A stretch of 64,000 nucleotides of DNA from Branchinecta lynchi (taxonomy: Eukaryota; Arthropoda; Branchiopoda; Anostraca; Branchinectidae). Both the position numbers and the translations under genes were made by a program. The stretch is taken from assembly GCA_023053575.1 (NCBI GenBank), contig JAKZAP010000013.1, positions 2,800,001 through 2,864,000 on the forward strand, in the 5' to 3' direction. Positions 1-12,014 of this stretch are shown here, one piece after another; position 1 is the stretch's first letter, and each line of letters starts with the position of its first letter. The notes under the pieces are model-generated. The model was not told the DNA's origin. It made no database searches and was given only the letters and a program-made list of their open reading frames with translations.

Positions 1-2160
1 ATCGGATCTTAATGAAACTTAATACATGGAAGGACTTCGTGTCTCAGACCCTCCATTTTAAATCCAGACCGGATCCGGTGACACTGGGGGAGTTAGAGGG
101 GGAAACCGGAAATCTTGGAAAACACTTAGAGTGGAGGGATCCGAATGAAACTTGGTGGAAAGTACAAGCAAAAGTCCTAGATACGTGACTGATATAACCG
201 GAACGGATCCACTCACTTTGGGGGAGTTGGGGGGGGGGGGAGAAGTCCGAATTTGTAGTGATCCCGCGAGTTCCGTGCTTCCCGATGTGCTGGGACGATG
301 GAAATTGACAGGCATGTCTGGGACCCGACCAGCTTAAATAGGAAATCATCAATTCCCCGATTCGACCATCTGGGGGGGGGGGGGGGAGTGGAGGGAGGAT
401 GAAGCCAAAATTTGAGGTATTTTTAGCTTGCGAACGGGTGATCGGATCTTGATGAAAATTGATATTTAGGATGACCTCGTGTCTCAGATACCTCACTTTA
501 AATCCGGGCCGGATCCGATGACACTGGGGGGAGTTGGAGGAGGGAACCGGAAATTTTGACAAACGCTTAAAGTGGAAGGATCGGGATGAAACTTGGTGGG
601 AAAAACAAGCACAGGTCCTAGAAACGTCATTGACATAACCGGACCGGATCAGGGCACTGTGGGGGAGTTGGGGTGGGGAACCGGAAATTTTGAGAAACGC
701 TTAAAGTGGAGGGATCGGGATGAAACTTGGTGGGAAAAACAAGCACAGGTCCTCGACACGTCATTGACATAACCGGACCGGATCAGGGCACTGTGGGGGA
801 GTTGGGGTGGGGGTCCGGATTTCTAGCAATCCCGCGAGTTCGGCATACTTCCTGATGTCCTAGGGCGATGAAACTTGGCAGGTATGTCAGGGATCCGAAC
901 AGATTGACTTGAGAACAGCCGTTTCCCCGACCCGACCATCGTGGGGGGAGTGGGTGGATGGGGAGTCCGGAATCTAGTGGCGTGCATAACTTTTGAACGG
1001 GTGGTCGGATTTGAATGAAACTCTTCTGGTGAGCTATCGCCTCGGACGTTCAGTGTCACGTCCGGGTCGGGTCCGATACCTGTGGGGATGGGGGGGGGGG
1101 GGGTGGAAAACTCAAGAAACTCTAAAAGCAGAGGGATTGGGACGAAACTTAATGGATGGAACAAGCATTAGGCCTAGATGAAATTGACGGAGCCAGATGG
1201 TTTCGGGGCTCTGTGGGGGGAGTTGGAGGGGGTTTCCTGGAATTGTTAGTCGTGAGTTAGAATAGTTCCAGATGTAAAACGACAACGAAACTTTGCAGGC
1301 ATATTAGCGACCCGAATTATCTTGACTTAAAAACCTGACACAACATACCCCCGGAAACTTCCGTTCCTAGATCCGAGCATTTTTGGGAGAGCAAGAGAAG
1401 AGAAATATGGACTTCTATAAATTGCGAACGAGTGGTCTGATTCGAGTGAAACTTCATGGGTGATACGAATCGATGGCCTCGACATGTAAAACATGTGTTC
1501 GAACCATATGCGACCACGATTAGGGGAATTGGGGGTGGGGGGACTTTTGACATGCACAAAAACCAAACGGATGGACCGAATGAGATGCAATTCGACAGTG
1601 CCGAGTTTATGCGGCCTAGATTTGTTATTTGGCGTCTGGGCCGGATTCGGCCAAGGTAGGGGGGGGGGGGTACTAGAAACTTGCAGATAGGCTATGCTCC
1701 AATTTCAGTCAAACTTGATGAGGGAATTGAGATTGGGCCCGAACCGGCTCCGACAACGTTGGTGGGAAGGGGGGGGGGGTACCGGAACTTTCCAAAAATG
1801 CTCAGATTCGAGTGAAACTTGGTAGATGGTATAAACGAAGATGCTTTAGGTGGTCGATTTTTTTTTATTCCGAACCAGATTCGGCCACGGTAGGTGGAAA
1901 TAGAGTGAGTACCGGAAATCGTGTAGCACGTCTAGGGATCAAACAAATGGATTTATTGGGATGAAAGTTTGAACAGTCATGTGCATTTGCAATCGAGACG
2001 ATGCCGGAACTGCTCAGAAATGAGTAAAACTAAATATCCTATTTCTATTTCCGAACCGCCTTTTTGGATGGCGGGTGTATTTTGTGACGTTTTCATCTAC
2101 TTTCTTGTACAGCCTACTCGTACAAGTGCCATATAAGCTCGTAGCTCTTGTTTTGTCTTG
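1..2160 (-). repeat. HINE-like (Helentron-type) element with about 140-base internal repeats, left end outside window
   Basis: An ATGAAACTTGG-like motif recurs about every 132-157 bases (near 14, 149, 297, 454, 589, 721, 869, 1015, 1143, 1283, 1447). Each unit also has a G-rich run and a GGATC-containing block. The array ends at 2127-2155 with the reverse complement of the family's 5' terminus (CAAGTGCCAT, then GAGC...CTCTTG). Proline-rich open frames here are by-products of the G/C runs, not genes. Confidence 0.75.
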
Positions 2161-2212
2161 CTCGGCTTTAAAAATGGCGGGTAAAAAATGAAATTGGATT
2201 TTTCTTTTCAAG

Positions 2213-2435
2213 TTGGATGAGGAGAAGTCATTAACGCTGAATACCAACTTGTTTATCAACCTGGGACAAGAAAAGAAGTATATAACAGGTGACATGAAAC
2301 TCGTCACTCCGTTTTCAACCATCCCTCACGTAGACCTGGGTCTTCAGCATACCTCCAAGCTAAATCCAGCATTTGAGACTCGGAATGTGGTTTTTGTTGC
2401 TGTCAATAGGGAGAGACACGAGCTTCTGTTTGAAG
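2213..2435 (+). CDS. Apolipophorin-like gene, exon 1 of window
   Basis: The acceptor is TTTTCTTTTCAAG and the donor GAAG|GTAAGT. It starts in phase 0 and ends with one base of a split codon, which completes to GTC with the next exon. It encodes 74 residues, including the module KLVTPFSTIPHVDLGLQH followed by a second strand pair (NVVFVAVNRERHELLFE). The exon itself has no Met start, so upstream exons are expected to the left. Confidence 0.75.
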
Positions 2436-2468
2436 GTAAGTTTTACTTGCTTCCGATAGGAATACATA

Positions 2469-2770
2469 GAGCGTGTTCCATCCTACTTACCGTAGTTACT
2501 ACGCATGACGTCACGAATTCTGGCTTTTTGCCGTCAAGGCTGGAACGATTTTTCTATTTTCCAGCAGAATATCATGCCACGGGCGAATCCGACCAATCAC
2601 GTTGCAGAGATTCGTAGTTACTACACTCCTGAGCGTGGTAAGCAAATAGTTACTGTTACTATTAGTTACTATTTCGAGAAGGTTGGAACGGTCAGCGTAG
2701 TAACTTTTGGTGAGGTTGGGACGGAAATAGTAACTAATACTTACTATTTGTAGAAAGGTGGAACACGCTC
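2469..2770. mobile_element. MITE with GAGCGTGTTCCA termini, 3-base target duplication (copy 1)
   Basis: The ends are GAGCGTGTTCCATCC and its near-inverse GGTGGAACACGCTC, flanked on both sides by ATA (2466-2468 and 2771-2773). The interior is full of GTAGTTACT/AGTAACTA inverted motifs. Copies lie at 5724-6008 (flanked by GTA) and, inverted, near 20290-20608. There is no coding capacity. Confidence 0.8.
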
Positions 2771-3189
2771 ATAGTTAAACCTCTGAAGAATATTCAGCTA
2801 GTTTTCCAAGCACCACCAGCATAACTTGACAGCATTCGGTAGGGTATAATTGTTCTGAGGCTTTCTTCTTGGGTATGTTGTAGTTATGCAGCCGAGAGTT
2901 CTCGCAACTCTTGAATCCTCGAGTATGCTGGGAAAGCTAGTCTTTAACGGTTTTTGCAATGCTATATGTATATACGAACGATATTAAAAAACGCCTTCTT
3001 GGGATCCCAGAGCGTTAGTGGATACCCATGATCTAGGATTGATCTCTATGACTTCGTCCATTTCCTTGGTGTGGTTGATTTGAGATAATTTGTTCAGATT
3101 TGTTTCAGAATCCTCTGGGTTTAAGTACAGCTCAAGCTCGTAGATAACCCATGTAGTCATATATATTGAGGGTGGGGAGGAGATTTCAC
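2771..3189. other. Intron sequence, nothing recognised
   Basis: No open frame, RNA or repeat could be recognised between the MITE and the TTAA element. Confidence 0.4.
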
Positions 3190-3583
3190 CTAAAGGGGTC
3201 TCACAAAAAACAGTCTCTCTTACCTATAATATTATCACAACCTACTTCCATAATCGCTCCATATATTTCTAAACCCGGAGACACCAATTTCGTACGTTAC
3301 ATTCTAACCCCTCTAACAAAACCATGATGATCTTCTCACTTGCCGTGTTTTGCTACCTTCGATGTTTATCACGCTGTCGACGGTTGTCTGCGAGGAGTTT
3401 TTCCATCAGAAAAACCGGCTATGTAATTTATTTCCCTGTTTTCGCTGTAAGTCAACAGGTCTCGGAAAAAGCTTAAAACAGCCAAACCGTGGGTTATTTG
3501 TTGAAACCGCAGCCTAGTTTTAAAGTATTCAAATATCGTAAAATACTGTAAGTTGAAGAATAAATAGTGCGAGCGTCCTTTAA
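3190..3583. mobile_element. TTAA-flanked MITE, copy 1 (decayed left end)
   Basis: This stretch is collinear with 21263-21641 and 35646-36024 over about 380 bases. The right end is CGTCCTTTAA; the left end is degraded (CTAAAGGGG). It contains no gene. Confidence 0.7.
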
Positions 3584-3945
3584 GATAGTCAATTTAGGGG
3601 CAAGGAGACATTCTGAATCGGCAACGGCAACTGCAACTGGACTCTTGTTTTCTTGTCCGGCAAGTAGCTCGCCCGGAATCAGGCATAAAATCGAAAATTT
3701 GGTAGAAGTAAAGGTTTCTCCTAAAGCCGATTAGAGCTTCGAAGTAGGGGTAAAACTAGAAGGAGACTAGAGATCTACAAGATCCGATTGTCTGGATGAA
3801 GAAGTCCAATAAATAATTCCCTTGAGTGATCGCGTTGCAACATTTGGTCTTGTTTTCGGCCGAGCTTTTCCCGATATCAGTTGGTAGGGTCGGTATGCAG
3901 TAATGTCTTTTTTTGAACGTTCTCTCTCCGTTGTTGCTCTTTCAG
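3584..3945. repeat. Intron with a fragment of the CCGGAATC / TTTGGTAGAAGTAAA repeat
   Basis: A block near 3650-3730 (CCGGAATC ... AAATTTGGTAGAAGTAAAG) matches units of the tandem array at 47560-48180 and fragments near 13660-13740 and 38500-38600 (the last inverted). Confidence 0.5.
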
Positions 3946-4235
3946 TCGGCCTTGGTGAGGAAGCTGCTTCCTACAGTTCCAACCTCTCTGTTGGCTCACC
4001 GCTCATTGGTGCTGAACCAGTAGTGCTTGCTGGATCCCTTCGACCGTCACTATATTCCCCGTCGTTACGCCTGGAACTTGGTGTGCCTGGATCAACAATG
4101 ATGGCCTTGGCACGGGTGGACAGACAGACCGACGGAGGGATATCTGCAATTGCCTCATTAGCTGCGCCCTTCTTGGAAGGGAATAAGCTTGAACTAATCG
4201 GGGAGTATAATATGGAGGAGAAATTTGTCTTAAAG
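3946..4235 (+). CDS. Apolipophorin-like gene, exon 2
   Basis: The acceptor is TTGCTCTTTCAG and the donor TTAAAG|GTAGGT. It enters in phase 1 and leaves in phase 0. The 96-residue segment contains alternating beta-type stretches (LRLELGVPGSTMMALARV, NKLELIGEYNMEEKFVLK). The frame closes soon after the donor, which supports the splice. Confidence 0.72.
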
Positions 4236-4449
4236 GTAGGTGAGAAGTTGAATTACGGCGTAAGATGGGTCAGGTATAGTGATCGGACTAATGACTGATG
4301 CAACATTAGCAAGCAAGTATATCCAGCAGTAGATACGTCGTCTCTTCTGGGAAAACGTTAAAGTTACTTTTTAAGTTACTCTTTCACATGGTGACGGAAA
4401 AATCTTAGGATTGGACAAGACAGACCTATTTCTAAATTTAACAATAGTT

Positions 4450-4650
4450 GTGTTTTTGCTGATACCATGTTATCTGTTACCATGGATTAAAGTCGTTTTC
4501 CCAGTTAACTTGGTATCTGATATTCAGATACCACGGTAACTGCGAAAAGGACTTTAGGCCGTGGTATCAGATAACATGGTAACTGCAAAAATGACTAATT
4601 GCAGATTCAGTTACCGTGGTAACAGATACCATAGCATCTGCAAAAACGCA
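4450..4650. repeat. Palindromic GTTACC...GGTAAC repeat cluster, copy 1
   Basis: GTTACCATGG, GGTATCTGATATTC, CCACGGTAACTGC and inverses alternate, giving several overlapping inverted repeats. Related blocks lie at 8398-8530 and 12015-12110, each with GCAAAAACG next to the palindrome. Confidence 0.6.
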
Positions 4651-4868
4651 ACTAATGCCTTTCAAGAACCAGGCGAATTTGTATTCCTCTGATAAAAATA
4701 AAATAGTGATAAAATAGGAAATAATTAAAATAACGAATACGAACGTATAGACCGGATAGGAATTTGTAGGCGATTGGTATTAGAGATACATGTACTTTAA
4801 TTCACATACTTAATGATTCGATTTTCTGCAGCAGCACATGCGTTGCGTCGCTGGGTCTAGGCGAGAAC

Positions 4869-5310
4869 CACCCCCCCCCCCCCCCCGGCGAACCCCCCCC
4901 CCCCCCCCCGAAAAAAAAAACCCGCCCCCCCCCCCCCGTACCCCCCCCCCCCGGCGGAAAATCCCCATTGTACAGTCAAGTCTGCGAATGAAGTTGCGTC
5001 CAGTTATTCTACTCTTATATATCCGTCAGTAGGTAAATGAGCTATTCCGGGTACCCAGCTAATCCCTTGTACTATCGAAGCGTGGGACTAGGAGATTCTT
5101 TTGGGATTGTCTTTTTTATTAGGATTCCACTCTTTTAAAGATTCGGAGGGTGGGGGGGGGTACGCCTTTTTTAAGGATTGGGGGGGGGGTTTGGTCGGGG
5201 GGGGGGGGGGGTACCGTTTTTTTTTAGCCGGGGGGTTTCGCCTGTTTGTTTTTTTTAGCCGGGGGGTGGCGGGGAGGTTTTGTCCGGGTTTTTTCTTGCC
5301 GGGGGGGGGG
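4869..5310. repeat. Paired long C-runs and G-runs
   Basis: Positions 4869-4953 are almost pure C tracts separated by CGGCG, AAA and GTA. Positions 5151-5310 are G tracts with GGTAC and TTTTTTAAG spacers. The two halves are roughly complementary, so they may fold as a giant hairpin or as G-quadruplex/i-motif structures. Open frames through them (poly-Pro, poly-Gly) are low-complexity artefacts. Run lengths may be unreliable in the assembly. Confidence 0.7.
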
Positions 5311-5490
5311 GATAGCCGGAACCCGTGTCGCTTATGCAGAAAGTGTGGCCTGAAGCTTATGCAGAAAGTGTGGTTGAAGCGGTTATTTTGCTTTCGAGAT
5401 ATCAAGGTTCTGCCTCCGTGGTTCAGTGTGAGGGAGTCGACACACTCAGAGAGAACCACTGGTAATACTCTTGATGGATAAATCCCCTTG

Positions 5491-5700
5491 CCGATAAAAA
5501 ATCGCCGGGTACCTAGCGGAAGAACTGGAAGCGGTATCACATCTGCTCCCAAAAATCGTCATGATTGGTTGACACGGGATTTGAGTTATTGAGGTTGAGT
5601 CGTTAGTGAGATGTTTACTCGTTCTTTCTGAGGATTACTTGCGTATTTTGGACTTACACATATAGCGTATTCGAGTCGTGCTGTTTGTGGCAAAAAGAAT
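5491..5700 (+). repeat. Dispersed repeat shared with 49857-50000
   Basis: A block around CGGGTACCTAGCGGAA, followed by CTGCTCCCAAA and GGATTTGAGT, recurs in the same order at 49857-50000. No coding frame; class unknown. Confidence 0.5.
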
Positions 5701-5723
5701 CGTTTTAAGAAGGCCGAGTCGTA

Positions 5724-6008
5724 GAGTGTTCCACCCTACTTACCTTAGCTTCTCCGCATAATGTTACGAATTTTGGCTACTTGGCTTCAAGAATGTATTT
5801 CCTATTTTTCCCAATATATCACTTCACGGGGTAATCCAGTCAATCACGTTACAGAGATCCGTAGTAACCATGCTAACTACACCCCCGAGCATGGTAAGCA
5901 AATAGTTACCGTTATTTACTATTTTGAGAAGGTTGGAACGGTCAGCGTAGTAACTTTTCGTGAGGTAGGAACGAAAATAGTAAGTAATAGTTACTATTGA
6001 ACATGCTC
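5724..6008. mobile_element. MITE with GAGYGTGTTCCA termini, copy 2
   Basis: It is collinear with 2469-2770 and flanked by GTA on both sides (5721-5723, 6009-6011). The right terminus is GAACATGCTC. Confidence 0.8.
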
Positions 6009-6168
6009 GTAAGGTCTGTGAACCAAGGTTAAGGACGGTAATTCGAACTAAGACGTGGCGAGTCGTGGCGGTTTGAGGCGAAATGAATCGTTTTAAGAAG
6101 GCAGAGACGTAGTCTCTATGAACCAAGGGTAAGGAAAGTAAGCGTAGAGATTGTTGTCTTCTTTTCAG

Positions 6169-6372
6169 GCATCAGCTCTACTGGGAAGCGGCCGTGGCTT
6201 CCGGTTTGAAACTCGCTATTTCTTCATCTCCCTCAAAAACTTTGACGTTGGCTTCATTCTTAGGACGCCTTGGGAGCAGTACGAAAACGGAGGCCTGCTG
6301 GTTCAGTTGGGAATGAGCGATGACTTTGCAGTTGTCAACGGTACCTTCGTGGGAACAGTTAACACTGATGAG
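6169..6372 (+). CDS. Apolipophorin-like gene, exon 3
   Basis: The acceptor is TTCTTTTCAG and the donor GATGAG|GTTAGT; phase is 0 at both ends. It encodes 68 residues with the module ISLKNFDVGFILRTPWEQYE followed by paired strands (GGLLVQLG, DFAVVNGTFVGTV), matching the repeat pattern of the neighbouring exons. Confidence 0.75.
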
Positions 6373-6399
6373 GTTAGTTTCGACTTAAGATTGAGCTTG

Positions 6400-7130
6400 G
6401 CCAACAAGCATTAGCCCTAGATACGTAATTGACAGAACCAGATCGTATAGGGGCTCTGTGGGGGAAGTCGGAAGGTCTTTGCCGGAATGCCGGTGATCGC
6501 CACTGTCCTCGATGAAACTCTGCGTATGACTTAAGGACCCGAGACAATGCCCTAGGAAAACTTGTGTCCTGGATCTGACCATCTTTGGGGGAGTTGAGAG
6601 AAGGGGAATCCGGAAACTCCGTAAGTTGCTAACGGGTGGTCCGATTCGAATTAAACTTTATGGGTGATAAGAACTGATAAACTAGACAAGCCAAACATGC
6701 GTCCAAACCACATGCAACCACGGTTGGGGAGTCTGGGTGGGTGGGGGGGGGGGGCGAGGAGTTACCCTGAAAATTCTCAGATTCAAGTGAAACTTGATAG
6801 TTGGTGAGATAAAATGCTTTAGATGACCCATTTAGGTGTCCAAACTAGATTCGGCTGCGGTCGAGCAAGTAGGAGGGGGTACTGGAAATCGTCTGGCATG
6901 TCTAGGGACCAAACGAGTGGATCTATTGGGTTGAAACTGGAAGGTAGAAAAGTCATTGGATCTAGATGATCCAAGGCGATGCCAGAAATGCTCAGACTTG
7001 AGTGAAACTATATATCCTGTTTCTAGGTCCGAACCATATTTTTGGGTGGCGGGGTATTTTGTGACGTCATCTACTTTCTTGTACCACCTACTCGTAACAA
7101 GTGTCATATGAGCTCATAGCTCTTGTTTTT
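6400..7130 (-). repeat. HINE-like element fragment
   Basis: It has the same unit types as 1-2160 and ends at 7090-7124 with the same terminus (CAAGTGTCAT, GAGCTCATAGCTCTTG). The junction with the gene is only about 30 bases past the exon 3 donor. Confidence 0.7.
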
Positions 7131-7493
7131 GCAGTGTATATATACAGAGCCGAGCGGCCAGCGAGACGCCGGACGCGTTTACACTTATAAACCGTTCTAG
7201 TGACAATCAGTTCCGTTAGTAAATGGAAAATATTGACTTTTCTTGTAACGTCACGAGTCGTAGATAATCAGCTAAAGTTTAGTCAACGCCAAGTCATTTG
7301 AACCAAGTTACAGAGCAGTTGCATCGCTCCGTGTTTTCCGCGTTGTACTCCTTCTGCTAATGGCTGCACTTACTTCCTTGAGTGAAGGGTACGGCTTCTT
7401 TCAGCTGGGTGGTTAGGGCAGTAGAATACCCAGTCATTCGAAGGGTGGGCTCGAAAGGGACATTAACCCGAGGTCCCAGGGCGTGGTTTTGTA
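7131..7493. other. Intron sequence, nothing recognised
   Basis: There is no convincing open frame or repeat partner in the window. Confidence 0.35.
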
Positions 7494-8095
7494 CGCTGTC
7501 AGAAGTTTTATAACAGATAACACAAGGATGTGTGGTTTCAGCAGTCAGTGTGTAACATATAACCCTTTGGATGTTATCTGCTGTGTTTGAGAACGTTATG
7601 CATGAAATGTTATGCATAACAAGCTTTGCTAGGAAGAGCCCCCCAAAAAAGCCAAAGGAGCATCTATACTGACTTTATTCTTGATCGTCATGATGTCAGA
7701 AAACTCAGCAGATGCATTTTTTGGGTTCTTCTTGATGGTAATGCTTATTATGCATAACAGGAAATATATTCTAAGGTAGGGTTAAGTAGAGAGGAGTTGG
7801 GTTCCTCAGGTTAGATTTTAAACACCATAAAGATTTCTTTTGATGGGGAAGTTGTGTTTTTAGTGTTAATAAAGTATTCAGAGTAAATGAAAAATATTAA
7901 GAGTGTGTATATGCGCATGTAAGATCGTTCCCCTTTTTTTTTTATTTGTTACATGATGGCCTTATGGCTTTAATGTGCAAATAAATCATTCGGTTACTTT
8001 GAAGTACAACAGACAACATCCGAAGTGTTGTCTGTCACGCACTATCTATTGAAACCGCGCATCCTTGTGTTATCTCTTATGAAACTTCTGCAGTG
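7494..8095. mobile_element. Relative of the TA-flanked palindromic MITE, interrupted by an insertion
   Basis: The left end CGCTGTCAGAAGTTT, preceded by TA, and the right end AAACTTCTGCAGTG match the termini of 49458-49818. About 240 bases near 7761-8004 have no counterpart in that copy and look like a later insertion. Confidence 0.6.
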
Positions 8096-8397
8096 CAGGA
8101 CTCGCAGTTGATAGACCCAGCTTACTATGAGAGATATGGGGAATGGAACGCGCAGCTTCGAATTGCTGATCTCTAACTACACAGGAACGAGTGTTAGTCA
8201 GGGCCCTGTATACCTGATTTCTCGTTGTCTATGCCATCTTTTCCTTCTCCTTCTCACTGATCCGGAATCAGCCTAACCCCTTGAATTGTCAGTGGCCATT
8301 CTTGGTACGATACTTCGCTGACCGTGTTAGTAAGAAGCGCGAAAGATCTCGGCTGTGAAAAAGCAGCGGGATGGGTCCTTCCAGTACTTTGCCGTAA

Positions 8398-8530
8398 AAA
8401 TTAGTTGCGTTTTTGCAGTTACCATGGTATATGATACCCGGTCGAAAGTCTTTTTGAAGTTACTGAGTATCTGGCCAGTTACCATGGTATTCAGACACCA
8501 CGGTCCCGACCTCGGTTAATCGAATAATGT
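8398..8530. repeat. Palindromic GTTACC...GGTAAC repeat, copy 2
   Basis: CAGTTACCATGGTAT occurs twice with interrupted inverse arms, as in 4450-4650. Confidence 0.5.
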
Positions 8531-8544
8531 CATCCAACTTTCAG

Positions 8545-8865
8545 CCGCATCCCCCCCCCCCCCCCCCCAATTTGTCGGCCAGTCGGTAAAAAAAATAACC
8601 GATTCGGTACGAATCGCCGCGATTTTTTGTCAAAACAGTTGATTTGTTTCGTGATAACAGTCGGTTTTTCTGAAAATTGGTCGATTTTTCGTCAAAATAG
8701 TCGGTTTTGTTGAAAATCAGTGGATTTTTCTGAAAATAACCCGATTTTTATCAAAAATGTCATTTTTGTTGTTGAAAACAGTCGTTTTTCTGCAGAAAAA
8801 GTCGATAAAATTACCAGCCAGTCGGTAAATGCCTCGCCCACCCCCCAAACATTTTGCTAGTAACG
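8545..8865. repeat. Repeat with short internal units of GTCGGTTTTT/GAAAAT type, copy 1
   Basis: About ten units of 25-30 bases (GTCGATTTTTCGTCAAAA-like) lie between a poly-C run and the end CCAGTCGGTAAATGCC. The family recurs inverted at 12590-12790, where the end reads GGCAAGGTATTTACCGACTG. Confidence 0.6.
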
Positions 8866-8869
8866 CCTC

Positions 8870-10680
8870 TGGCTAGGATGATGAAATTTGGCAGGCGTAT
8901 CAGGGATCCGACCAAAGTGATTTGGAAATTAGTCACTTCCCCGATTCGACCATCGTGGGGGGAGTGGAGGGAGGGGAAATCTGTTATATTGAGGGATGCG
9001 TAACTTTCGAACGGGTGATCGGATCTAAATGAAACTTGATATATGGAAAGAACACAGGCCTCACATGTCTCATTTTATATACGAAACGGGCACTGTAGGG
9101 TTGGGGGGGGGGGTGGAGGCTGGACCAGGGATTTCAGGCTATTAAGTGGTAAGGTACTTCCAGATCTGCTAGGGTGATGAAACTTGGCAGGCATATCACG
9201 GACCCGACCAAAGTGACTTGGAAATGGTCACCTCCCCGATTCGACCATCGTCGGGGGAGTGGAAAGAGGTGGAATCCGGAACATCGAGGCATGTCTAACT
9301 TTCGAACGGGTGATCGGATCTAAATGAAACTTGAAATGTAGAAGGAAAACATGGCTCACATGTCACATTTTATATCCGAACCGGATCCGACAACTGTCTG
9401 GGGAGCTGGAGGGGGATACCGGAAATATCGTGACATGCTTAGAGTCCAGGGATCGGGATGAAACTTGGCGGGAAAAACAAGCACATATCCTTGATAGATC
9501 TTTGACATAACCGGGTCGGATCCGGGCACTGTCGGGGGGGGGGTGGAGGCTGGACCCCAGATTTCCGGTGAGCATGGGTTAATAAATATTCTTTGAGCCC
9601 AAGCTGACTTTGAAACGTACTTCCAGATGTGCTAGGATGACGAAACTTGGCAGGCATATCAGGGACCCGACCAAACCGAATTGGAAATAGTCACTTCCAC
9701 GATTCGGTCATCGTGGGGAGAGTGGAGGGAGGGGGAATCTAGAATATTGAGGCATGCCTAACTTTCGAAGGGGTGATCAGATCTAAACGAAACTTAATCT
9801 AAATGAAACTTAAAACACATGCGTCACATGTCCCATTTTATGTCCAGACCGGATCCGACAACTTGGGGTGGGGGCTGGAGGGGGGTACCGGAAATATTGT
9901 GACACACTTAGAGTAGAGGGATCTGGTTGAAACTTGGTGGGACGAACAGGCACACATCCTTGATATATCGTTGACAGAACCGGATCGGATCCGGGTACTG
10001 TTGTGGGGGAGGGCTGGGTCCCCGATTTCTGGTTATCACGGATTAAGGTATTTGCAAGTTCCAGATGTGCTAGGACGATGAAACTTGGCAGACTTATCAG
10101 GAAACCGAGCAGATTGACTTTCGCCGATCCGACCATCATCGGGGGTGGGGGGAAGAAGGAGAGGAAATCCGGGAGTTTGAGGCAAGCATAACTTTCGAAC
10201 GGGACATCAGACACAAACGAAACTTGACAGTTGGAAATAGCTCGTGTCATGGGTGTGCCATTTCTTGTCCGGACCGGATCCGATAACTGGGGGGGTGGGA
10301 TTAGAGGGGGATCGGAAATCTCGGTACAGACTTAGAGTCGAGGGACCGGGATGAAGCTTGCTGAGAAGAACAAGGACAAGTTGTAAATACAATTTTGACA
10401 GATTTGGACTGTATCGGAGCAAAGTGGGGGAAGGGTTTTTTCCGGAAATCCGGTGATCGCGAGTTAAGGTACTTCAAGATGCACTTAATGGACGATGAAA
10501 TTCGGCTGGTGTATTGCAGACCCGATCAGATTGGCTTGGAAGCAGTCATTTCCCTGATCCGACCATCTTCGGGAGAGTGGGGGAATTGGAATCCCGACTT
10601 CCAGAATTTCACGCATAACTTTTAAAAGAATGGTTGGATCCGAAAGAAACTTGACAGTTGACGAAATGACGTGTTTCTGA
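8870..10680 (-). repeat. HINE-like element, about 140-base units
   Basis: More than ten units carry ATGAAACTTGGCAGGC or ATGAAACTTGGTGGG together with CTCGACCATCGT-type and GGATCCG blocks, in the same orientation as 1-2160. A fragment near 9583-9612 (ATTCTTTGAGCCCAAGCTGA) also appears inverted at 31450-31475. Confidence 0.7.
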
Positions 10681-10699
10681 CCTCACGCACACGTTCATA

Positions 10700-11640
10700 G
10701 CCCCCCAAGGGCCCTTGACCATTTGTACTTCAAGTATATGAATTTTAGCCCCCCTTAAAGTGCGTATGTAAACTGCAAAGTGAGAAAATACTTTCGACCA
10801 AAAGATCCAAAAGTCAGGAATTTCCATCATACTTAAAGTTGACCCGAAAAAGGCTGGGATTGAATAATCCAGTTACCCATCACTTATTCACTTAAATTGG
10901 CTCGAAGAAGTGCTGAAAATGAGTTACTTCGTTGTTCCGCTATTCACATTTTTAAATAGTGGAATTTCCGTCTGATTCGTGGTACCTCTGTGCGCTTGTA
11001 TCTGTGTTGTATGCCTGACGAAAAATATTTATGATTTTTTTTTTGTTCAGGCACTAAGAAGTCTTCACCGAACTCAGAACTGCCCACTGAAAAGCCACGT
11101 TTGTGTTGAAAGAAAAATTTCCCGCGTGATTGTAGAATTTCCGTTGTGGGGACGGCCGCAGATATTTTGATTGTCATACTAAGCAGATAGTGGTAAATAA
11201 AAAATGCCTAGTCCAAAAAAGCAGAGTGCAAATAATTCAGTGTACTCAGTTAAATGACACAAAAGTAAGTTGGCTTTTCAGTTAAACTTTAAAGCACCAA
11301 TGTTACCGCAAAGTTGATAAAACATTTTTAAGAAACTAAACATTCTAAGATCCCTAAGGGCCCATGATCATCTGTGCACCAAGTATTTTGCTTCCAAATT
11401 CAGTTCGAACCCCTTAAAGTGCGCGTCTTAGCCGCAAAATGGTAAAAAAAAAAAAAATTCGAGCAAATGATATACTTTTGAGACCCAAGGGCCCATGATC
11501 ATTTGTGTACCAGTGCATTTGCTTACAAAACGGATTCGTAGCCCCCTTCAATTGCACATTTTAACCGCAAAGTGCATGGCATATTTTCACTAAACCAAAC
11601 ATTTTCATGAATCCGAGGGGTCCAAAATCGTCTGTGTCTC
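10700..11640 (+). repeat. Degenerate array with a period of about 127 bases
   Basis: AAGGGCCCATGATCAT...GTGTACCA and CCCCTTAAAGTGC blocks recur near 10706, 11358, 11487 and 11613. The last spacings are about 129 and 126 bases. Positions 10830-11340 carry only weak traces. Confidence 0.55.
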
Positions 11641-11670
11641 AACACAGCAATCTTAGCTGTTACCATTACC

Positions 11671-11861
11671 CAGGCCCGTATCCAGGAATTTATTTGGGGG
11701 GGGGGCGGATGCCTTTCGGGGGGGGGGGTATTGCTTGCGGGTCGCAAAAAAAAGTACAAAAAAGGCACAGATCAGAGGGAAAAGCCTATACAAATCAGTA
11801 TTTTTGTATGTTTCGGGGGGGGGGGTCAACCCCCTCCCCCCCCTCCCTGGATACGGCCTTG
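11671..11861. mobile_element. hAT-type MITE, copy 1, perfect 8-base target duplication
   Basis: The termini are CAGGCCCGTATCCAGG and CCTGGATACGGCCTTG, flanked by CCATTACC at 11663-11670 and 11862-11869. The 8-base duplication and CA...TG ends point to hAT mobilisation. The interior is a palindrome with G and C runs. Confidence 0.85.
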
Positions 11862-12014
11862 CCATTACCTATGGCGTATATGCTTGCAAGTGCCATATGA
11901 GCTTACAGCTATTGTTTCAAATTGGTGGGAGAGAAGTCTGATACTTTTTGACTTTCTGATGTATATATTTCTTTTGAGGGCGACTTCTATATAAAAGCGC
12001 TAATTTCGAACCCT

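Noticed and set aside
1..1700. Many overlapping proline- or glycine-rich open frames of 60-170 codons
   Set aside because: They are produced by G/C runs and by repetition of the 140-base units; their protein sequences repeat with the DNA units on both strands. The same applies at 9363-10625, 26820-32365 and 43120-43531.
4838..5552. Poly-proline and poly-glycine open frames on both strands
   Set aside because: They follow homopolymer tracts of uncertain length and show no other protein signal.
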